Source: Cytophagaceae bacterium
Lineage (GTDB): Bacteria > Bacteroidota > Bacteroidia > Cytophagales > Spirosomataceae
Reading direction: 5' to 3'
Length of the DNA stretch: 11,780 bases
Assembly (NCBI GenBank): GCA_947461155.1
Contig: CANHKE010000015.1
Coordinates: 1 to 11,780, forward strand
Shown here: positions 7,399 to 11,780 of the stretch, in pieces
Position numbering within the stretch: position 1 is the first letter of the stretch
How the letters are laid out: each line of letters starts with the position of its first letter
Program-made: the position numbers and the translations under genes
The notes under the pieces: generated by a model
Databases searched by the model: none
Seen by the model: only the letters and a program-made list of their open reading frames with translations
What the model was told of the DNA's origin: nothing

Positions 7399-10300
7399 TT
7401 ACTTAATTCTTCTAATTTTTTCTTTGCCTGCAGCAAGATGCTTTCATCTGTTATGCTCGACAAAATACTATCTAAAATCACTTTGGCTTGTCGGCCATTT
7501 TTCAGCGCAATAAAATTATCGGCCATCTGCAAATAGGCCTTCCCTACCCAAACATCTGATGCATCAAAATAACGGGCACCTTCCTGTCCAAAATATTGCT
7601 TGATTAATTCGGTCGAACCTTTAAAATCTCCCGATTGCGACATCGAATTAGCCATAAGAATTAGGGCTTGAGCACCTAAATCGGACGAATCCAGGGAAAC
7701 CACGCGCACCCAATGCCGTTGGGCATCCTGATTTTTTTGAATCGTCGAATAAACCTGGGCCAGATCAAAATGCAATTGGCTTTTTTGAACAACATCAAAA
7801 TCAGCCTCCAACACAGGTTCAAACTTACTTAATTGATTCAATTGCTTACATAAGTCAAAAAAAACAGGTCTTGCTTTTGTCTTAACAACTTCATTTCCCT
7901 GCGAATCACGAATCAAATCAAGTAAATAAGCGGACGCCAATTCCGGATGTTTTTGTTCCAATTCGATGGAAGCCAAAAGCCATAAAGCTTCCGACTTATT
8001 CGTTGATGGCTCAACTTGCTGAACCACGCGCTTTAAATAGGTAATCGAATTGGCCCAATCTTTTGTCTGAAACGTTCCAAATCCCAGCATCCAATTAACC
8101 TCAGCCATTTGCGCAAATTTGGGATATTTAGAAACAAATTTAACTAGTTCAGGAACAGCGATTCGGTATTTTCCTGCTTCGAAAATAGACCGACATAAAT
8201 CAAATAATTCTTCGTCATCCCCTTTTTCATCCCCATTTACGGAGGCATAAATTTGACGTAATTCAAAGATATCCTCATTGCGACCTTCGCGTTTTAATAT
8301 TTCGCTCGCGCCGATTAAAGCCTCCTTTGCGGTAGAATCCTTCGTGAAATCACGCACTAATCGTTGATAGTCTGCCAATGCCAAAATCCATTGATTCGTC
8401 ACTTCATAAGTTTCTCCGCGCAGCAACAAGGAAGAACTTAAATACGGGTTAGCAGGATTTGATTGTTGGATAAACCCACTTAACGACGCGATCAATTCCG
8501 CAAATACGACTTTATTTTGGGATCTAAAACGGGCCAAATTAGCCAAATAAAGCGCCTCATCATGTTTCGTCGTATTTGTACTTACTTGACTTAATTTTTC
8601 ATAGACCGCATGTGCTTCTTCGAATCTTCGTTCGTTCATTAACACCTTTGCTTTCCGTTCTAATAAGGAAGTAGTCCCTGTTTGTCCAAGCGCGATTCCT
8701 TGATCAAAATAGGCGAGCCCTGCATTAATTTTACCATTCGCAATGGCCGTTTCACCCGCATTTCGAAAATCGTCTACCGTTTTTGAAACCTGTAGTTTAT
8801 TAGTCAAATAATCCTCAAAATAGATTTGCGCCCGATCGTACATCGTGATGTAGGTAAAGGACTGCGCTAAACTCAAGCGAATGCGTTGGCTTAATTCCGG
8901 AGAGCCGGTTGGCTTACTTGTCTCCTCCAACAAAGGCATGTAAATCTTAATCGCATCTGAATTCTTATTGTTTTTGGCCAACATTTCTGCTTGTGCAAAG
9001 CGGGCATTCCACGCCATTTCTTGGTTGAGCGGATATTCCAAAGAGCGCTTCAAAAAGGTAATGGCGCGTTTTTGGTCATTGGAAACATAATAGGCCGCCC
9101 CCTTTTCATACATCATAAATTGATACAAGGCTTGGAATTTTGACTTGCCCACAGGCGCGTGTAACATAAAATGGGATAGAGCCTTTAAATCGTCCGTTTG
9201 TTGAATGGAATACAGCGCTAGATCCACTAACATTTCTGCATGTGTAGGGTTGGTATCTGTCTGTAAGTAACTCGTTACATCCTTTGTGATGCGAGCCCAG
9301 TCTTTTTTCGCCTTTAAGATTTCCCACCGACTGTAAAAAGCATTTTCTGCTAAGCGGGCATTGTAGGGAAGCGCTGCGATTTGATCTAATAAGACCAAGC
9401 GTTCATCTTGTTTACCTTGTTTAAAATAAATATCAGCGGTTAATTGACTAATTTCCTGACCTATTGAATCTGCGGGTGAGGCAATTGACAACAATACCGG
9501 AAGTGCTTTTACGGCTTGATTTGATTGGACGTAGGCAAATGCTCGTTTAAAGTTCAATCTTCGCGTAAACAACGCGGGTGCATGCTGGTATAAAATTTCA
9601 AAATTCTTGGCGGACTTGACGTAATTGGCCATTTGAAACTGCTTTTCAGCTAGAATAAACGCAAGTTCAGTTACTTGATATTTTCCGCTTGTGTCCACTA
9701 AAATGGGCTCGGCATATTGTTCCAATTCCTCATATTTACCTAATTTGACCAATGCGGAACAAATCCATTGCGGCGCCTCAGCGGTATATGTGGGATCTGC
9801 AGCTGCTATTTTGAAATCATCGATGGCCTCGACATAATTCCCTTGCTTATACTGCATGACACCCGCATAATATGCTGCAGGAAGAGCAAATTCTATTTCT
9901 GAATCATTTTTTAAATTATTAAAAATAACCAAGGCCTCTGAAAATTGCTTGAGCTGATAATGCGCAATCGCCATGAAATACGCATGTTCCAAATTGGTTT
10001 GCGCTGATTGACTTAAATACCGAATCGCACGAACCCAATCGCCCGTTTCGTAGTAAAATCCACCTATATCTTTTTTCAATTGAGCCGTATAGGGACTCTC
10101 CGGATGCTCTGAAGCAAAGCGAATCGCCTGCATCTCTGCTTCTGGACGCATCGTGTAGATTGAACACATGGCGATGTAATATTCCACCTGTGTTTTTTCC
10201 GCCGTTGACTCTCGGGGTTGTTGCTGCAAATAGCTTAAATACTGAATAAATTCCTCACGCGCCGCGATGAAGTTTTTAGACTGAAAGAATAAATTGGCTT

Positions 10301-10415
10301 GACGAAATGCTTTAGACGGATCCGCCGGCAAAACGGTTTGTTGGCCCAGACTCACCCACGCAGTAAAAAATAAGAACAGGAATGAAATACCAAAGGCAAA
10401 AAAACGTTTTTTCAT
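7395..10415 (-). CDS. Large secreted tetratricopeptide-repeat protein
   Basis: A 1006-residue protein with an N-terminal signal sequence (MKKRFFAFGISFLFLFFTAW, likely cleavage after SLG at about residue 24), then helical TPR-type repeats over nearly the whole length. Clear units include residues 35-68 (AFRQANLFFQSKNFIAAREE), about 113-146, 146-179 (AHYQLKQFSEALVIF) and 180-213 (AGVMQYKQGNYVEAIDDF), with many more degenerate ones to the end (KKKLEELSK). TPR solenoids are protein-binding scaffolds; no enzymatic domain is seen. No Cys follows the signal in a lipobox, so it is expected to be periplasmic or attached to the outer membrane through a partner, most simply the barrel encoded next. It is the first gene of a three-gene operon, coupled to the barrel gene by an ATGA overlap. 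The ATG at 10415 is the natural start for the signal peptide. Confidence 0.9.
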   Translation of the reverse strand: MKKRFFAFGISFLFLFFTAWVSLGQQTVLPADPSKAFRQANLFFQSKNFIAAREEFIQYLSYLQQQPRESTAEKTQVEYYIAMCSIYTMRPEAEMQAIRFASEHPESPYTAQLKKDIGGFYYETGDWVRAIRYLSQSAQTNLEHAYFMAIAHYQLKQFSEALVIFNNLKNDSEIEFALPAAYYAGVMQYKQGNYVEAIDDFKIAAADPTYTAEAPQWICSALVKLGKYEELEQYAEPILVDTSGKYQVTELAFILAEKQFQMANYVKSAKNFEILYQHAPALFTRRLNFKRAFAYVQSNQAVKALPVLLSIASPADSIGQEISQLTADIYFKQGKQDERLVLLDQIAALPYNARLAENAFYSRWEILKAKKDWARITKDVTSYLQTDTNPTHAEMLVDLALYSIQQTDDLKALSHFMLHAPVGKSKFQALYQFMMYEKGAAYYVSNDQKRAITFLKRSLEYPLNQEMAWNARFAQAEMLAKNNKNSDAIKIYMPLLEETSKPTGSPELSQRIRLSLAQSFTYITMYDRAQIYFEDYLTNKLQVSKTVDDFRNAGETAIANGKINAGLAYFDQGIALGQTGTTSLLERKAKVLMNERRFEEAHAVYEKLSQVSTNTTKHDEALYLANLARFRSQNKVVFAELIASLSGFIQQSNPANPYLSSSLLLRGETYEVTNQWILALADYQRLVRDFTKDSTAKEALIGASEILKREGRNEDIFELRQIYASVNGDEKGDDEELFDLCRSIFEAGKYRIAVPELVKFVSKYPKFAQMAEVNWMLGFGTFQTKDWANSITYLKRVVQQVEPSTNKSEALWLLASIELEQKHPELASAYLLDLIRDSQGNEVVKTKARPVFFDLCKQLNQLSKFEPVLEADFDVVQKSQLHFDLAQVYSTIQKNQDAQRHWVRVVSLDSSDLGAQALILMANSMSQSGDFKGSTELIKQYFGQEGARYFDASDVWVGKAYLQMADNFIALKNGRQAKVILDSILSSITDESILLQAKKKLEELSK

Positions 10416-10444
10416 TCAATGAATAAGGAGTGTTATTAATGATG

Positions 10445-10451
10445 CAAAATA
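10445..10451 (-). promoter_or_regulatory. Possible -7 box of the TPR-barrel-lipoprotein operon
   Basis: The minus strand reads TATTTTG, one base short of TAnnTTTG, ending 29 nt before the TPR gene ATG. This matches the box-to-start spacing of the other promoters here (about 22-29 nt). No convincing TTG is found at the -33 distance. The rest of the 148-bp divergent region (10416-10563) is AT-rich, and I see no further clear site apart from a weak AATAA-N6-TTATT repeat near 10422-10437. Confidence 0.28.
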
Positions 10452-10526
10452 CAATTTTATTTCAACATTGACTTGAGGTAGAAACGGATAATCAACAATA
10501 TTATTTCCTAATGATACTATTTTCTC

Positions 10527-10534
10527 TAATTTTG
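10527..10534 (+). promoter_or_regulatory. -7 box of the DUF1566 gene
   Basis: TAATTTTG is a perfect match to the Bacteroidota -7 consensus TAnnTTTG, ending 29 nt before the ATG at 10564. Transcription would begin near 10541. The -33 element is weak: TTA at 10501-10503 is the only candidate near the right distance. Confidence 0.45.
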
Positions 10535-10563
10535 GGAGACCAAATTACGTAATCATATACCAC

Positions 10564-10998
10564 ATGCTTCGAATTATACTTTGCCTATTGATTATCTCTC
10601 CAGCCTTTGGCCAAGAAGCAGGCCCGCAAACAAATAAACGAATTCCTCCCATCAAAAATGGCGGCTATGTCATCTTCGAAAAAAATGGCCACGGATTAAT
10701 TGCTACCGTTGAAAATCTCGGGAAAATGGATTTCAAACAAGCGCAAAAAGCCTGTGAAGATTTAACGCAAAATGGATTTGATGATTGGCGCTTGCCTACC
10801 AAAGAAGAGTTCGATTTGATTCATCCCAAACTAAACCACAAGAAAATCGGTGGTGGAAGTATTTTTCAATCCGCCTGGTATTGGACTTCTTCCGAAGTAG
10901 ACAAGGACAATGCCTATACGCACAACCTACAAACAGGATTACAGTCGCCCTACTTTAAGGATTTTAAATGCTTGGTAAAAGCGGTTCGCTCGTTTTAG
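10564..10998 (+). CDS. Secreted DUF1566 (Lcl C-terminal domain) protein
   Basis: A 144-residue protein with a signal peptide MLRIILCLLIISPAFG-Q (cleavage after about residue 16), then a DUF1566/Lcl_C domain: AQKACEDL (60-67), DDWRLPTKEE (73-82), YWTSSE (106-111) and the closing VKAVRSF (138-144). The WRLPT...YW(S/T)S...VRSF pattern is diagnostic. The domain is C-type-lectin-like in general layout and is found in many exported bacterial proteins; its ligand is not known here. Only one domain copy is present, and the mature protein is short. It is transcribed divergently from the TPR operon and has its own promoter-like box. Its last 35 nt overlap the 3' end of the convergent alkB-like gene. 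Confidence 0.85.
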   Translation: MLRIILCLLIISPAFGQEAGPQTNKRIPPIKNGGYVIFEKNGHGLIATVENLGKMDFKQAQKACEDLTQNGFDDWRLPTKEEFDLIHPKLNHKKIGGGSIFQSAWYWTSSEVDKDNAYTHNLQTGLQSPYFKDFKCLVKAVRSF

Positions 10999-11780
10999 GC
11001 ATTACCCCATAGCGTTTCATCTGCATATCCATCACCCGAAACCAGATTGGTGGCACTAAGGCCAACAAAATCATACCCGGATATCCCGTAGGCATTTGCG
11101 GTGTGTCATCGTGATGACGCAGGACTTGATATTTACGCGAGGCTTGAAAATGGTGGTCGCTATGTCTGCTCAGTTCAAACAACAACAAACGACCCATGAT
11201 GTGATTGCTATTCCAAGAATGATGCGGCTTCACGCGCTCAAAACGACCTGATTCCACCCGCTCCCGCGCTAAACCATAATGTTCAATGTAATTAACCGTT
11301 TCCAACTGGATGGCCCCAATCAACGCTGCCGCCATGAAGGAATACATGACGAGGATACCGAAATACCATCCAACAAGCGCCAAAAATAGGATTTGTACGA
11401 TCATAAATAAACTTGTTTGTTTCGGATCAATTCGCCAAGCGCTACGCAAAGTCCCTGGAAACGTCTGAAACCAAAATGCAAAAACCGACTGCTTGTATTT
11501 CGCTGAGCTGGGGTCTTCGGGCGTACTCACATGCGTATGATGCCCCTTATTGTGTTCAATATAAAAGTGCATGTACAAACTCGTGAGCAATAAACATTTG
11601 GCTAAAAACTGCTCCGCCTTCGTGGTCCGATGCCCTAATTCGTGGGCCAGGTTAATGCCGAAAATGCCAGCCATTAAGCCCATCATGGCGATGCGTCCCA
11701 GGCGGTCAGACCACGCCAACTCGTCTTGCATGCTGACAAAAAAGAAATACAAAGTGACAAATTGCAAACCAAAAGCCACA
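10964..11780 (-). CDS. alkB: AlkB-type alkane 1-monooxygenase, 5' end outside window
   Basis: Integral-membrane non-haem di-iron hydroxylase of the AlkB family, which oxidises the terminal methyl of alkanes using rubredoxin-delivered electrons. All visible diagnostic motifs are intact: HELGHR (11627-11644), HNKGHHTH followed by VSTPEDPSSA (11531-11554 and on), the AlkB-specific NYIEHYG (11273-11293), and RHSDHH (11150-11167). The His residues are the iron ligands. Hydrophobic helices lie between motifs 1-2 and 3. About 271 C-terminal residues are visible; AlkB proteins are near 400, so roughly a third is missing. A GTG at 11779 is probably an internal Val, not the start. The motif before RHSDHH is FELS, where classical AlkB has LQ. 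Related di-iron desaturase/xylene monooxygenase families lack NYxEHYG, which supports the AlkB call; the true substrate may still be other than n-alkanes. No rubredoxin gene is visible. Confidence 0.88.
   Translation of the reverse strand, partial: VAFGLQFVTLYFFFVSMQDELAWSDRLGRIAMMGLMAGIFGINLAHELGHRTTKAEQFLAKCLLLTSLYMHFYIEHNKGHHTHVSTPEDPSSAKYKQSVFAFWFQTFPGTLRSAWRIDPKQTSLFMIVQILFLALVGWYFGILVMYSFMAAALIGAIQLETVNYIEHYGLARERVESGRFERVKPHHSWNSNHIMGRLLLFELSRHSDHHFQASRKYQVLRHHDDTPQMPTGYPGMILLALVPPIWFRVMDMQMKRYGVMPKTSEPLLPSI

Noticed and set aside
11777..11779. GTG at 11779 as the start of the alkB-like gene
   Set aside because: It is at the window edge, and the visible protein lacks the first third of AlkB, including the initial membrane helices; this is probably an internal Val.
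1..11780. Mobile element, CRISPR array, toxin-antitoxin or defence locus
   Set aside because: No transposase, integrase, terminal repeats, regularly spaced repeats or known defence domains were seen; the MazG-like protein is a single-domain housekeeping type in an operon with dtd, not paired with a toxin.

Overview
The window looks like a gene-dense, housekeeping-type stretch of a Bacteroidota chromosome, most likely Cytophagales-like. The grounds are the adjacency of rsmA and mgtE, promoter boxes close to the Bacteroidota form (TTG then TAnnTTTG) instead of E. coli boxes, few Shine-Dalgarno sequences, a large TPR protein next to a plug-less outer-membrane barrel, and DUF1566-type and lipoprotein signatures typical of that phylum. 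The placement is inferred from gene content and is not a database result.

Layout. Bases 1-1962 (minus) carry the N-terminal 654 residues of a PAS-PAS-GAF-PAS sensor histidine kinase; its end lies outside the window. Divergent from it, across a 74-bp promoter region, runs a plus-strand housekeeping run: rsmA (16S rRNA dimethyltransferase), mgtE (Mg2+ channel), dtd (D-aminoacyl-tRNA deacylase) and a MazG-like nucleotide pyrophosphohydrolase. The last three are so tightly packed (3-nt gap, then an ATGA overlap) that they are surely co-transcribed. The run meets, with one base between stop codons, a minus-strand operon transcribed from about 10.45 kb down to 5.06 kb: a 1006-residue secreted TPR protein, a 560-residue outer-membrane beta-barrel (ATGA overlap) and a small lipoprotein (1-nt gap). 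The lipoprotein gene is interrupted by a single in-frame TAG. Divergent from this operon is a small secreted DUF1566/Lcl_C protein, whose 3' end overlaps by 35 nt the convergent 3' end of an AlkB-type alkane monooxygenase that runs off the right edge.

How the genes may work together. rsmA, mgtE, dtd and the pyrophosphohydrolase fit a theme of ribosome/translation upkeep and substrate clean-up, with Mg2+ supply. The TPR/barrel/lipoprotein operon is an envelope unit in which all three products carry export signals, so a physical complex at the outer membrane is a reasonable hypothesis, but its function is unknown. I see no tRNA, rRNA, CRISPR array, insertion sequence, prophage or defence system. 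There is no gene-free stretch above 300 bases. The points most worth a second look are the TAG-split lipoprotein and the TPR/plug-less-barrel/lipoprotein operon.
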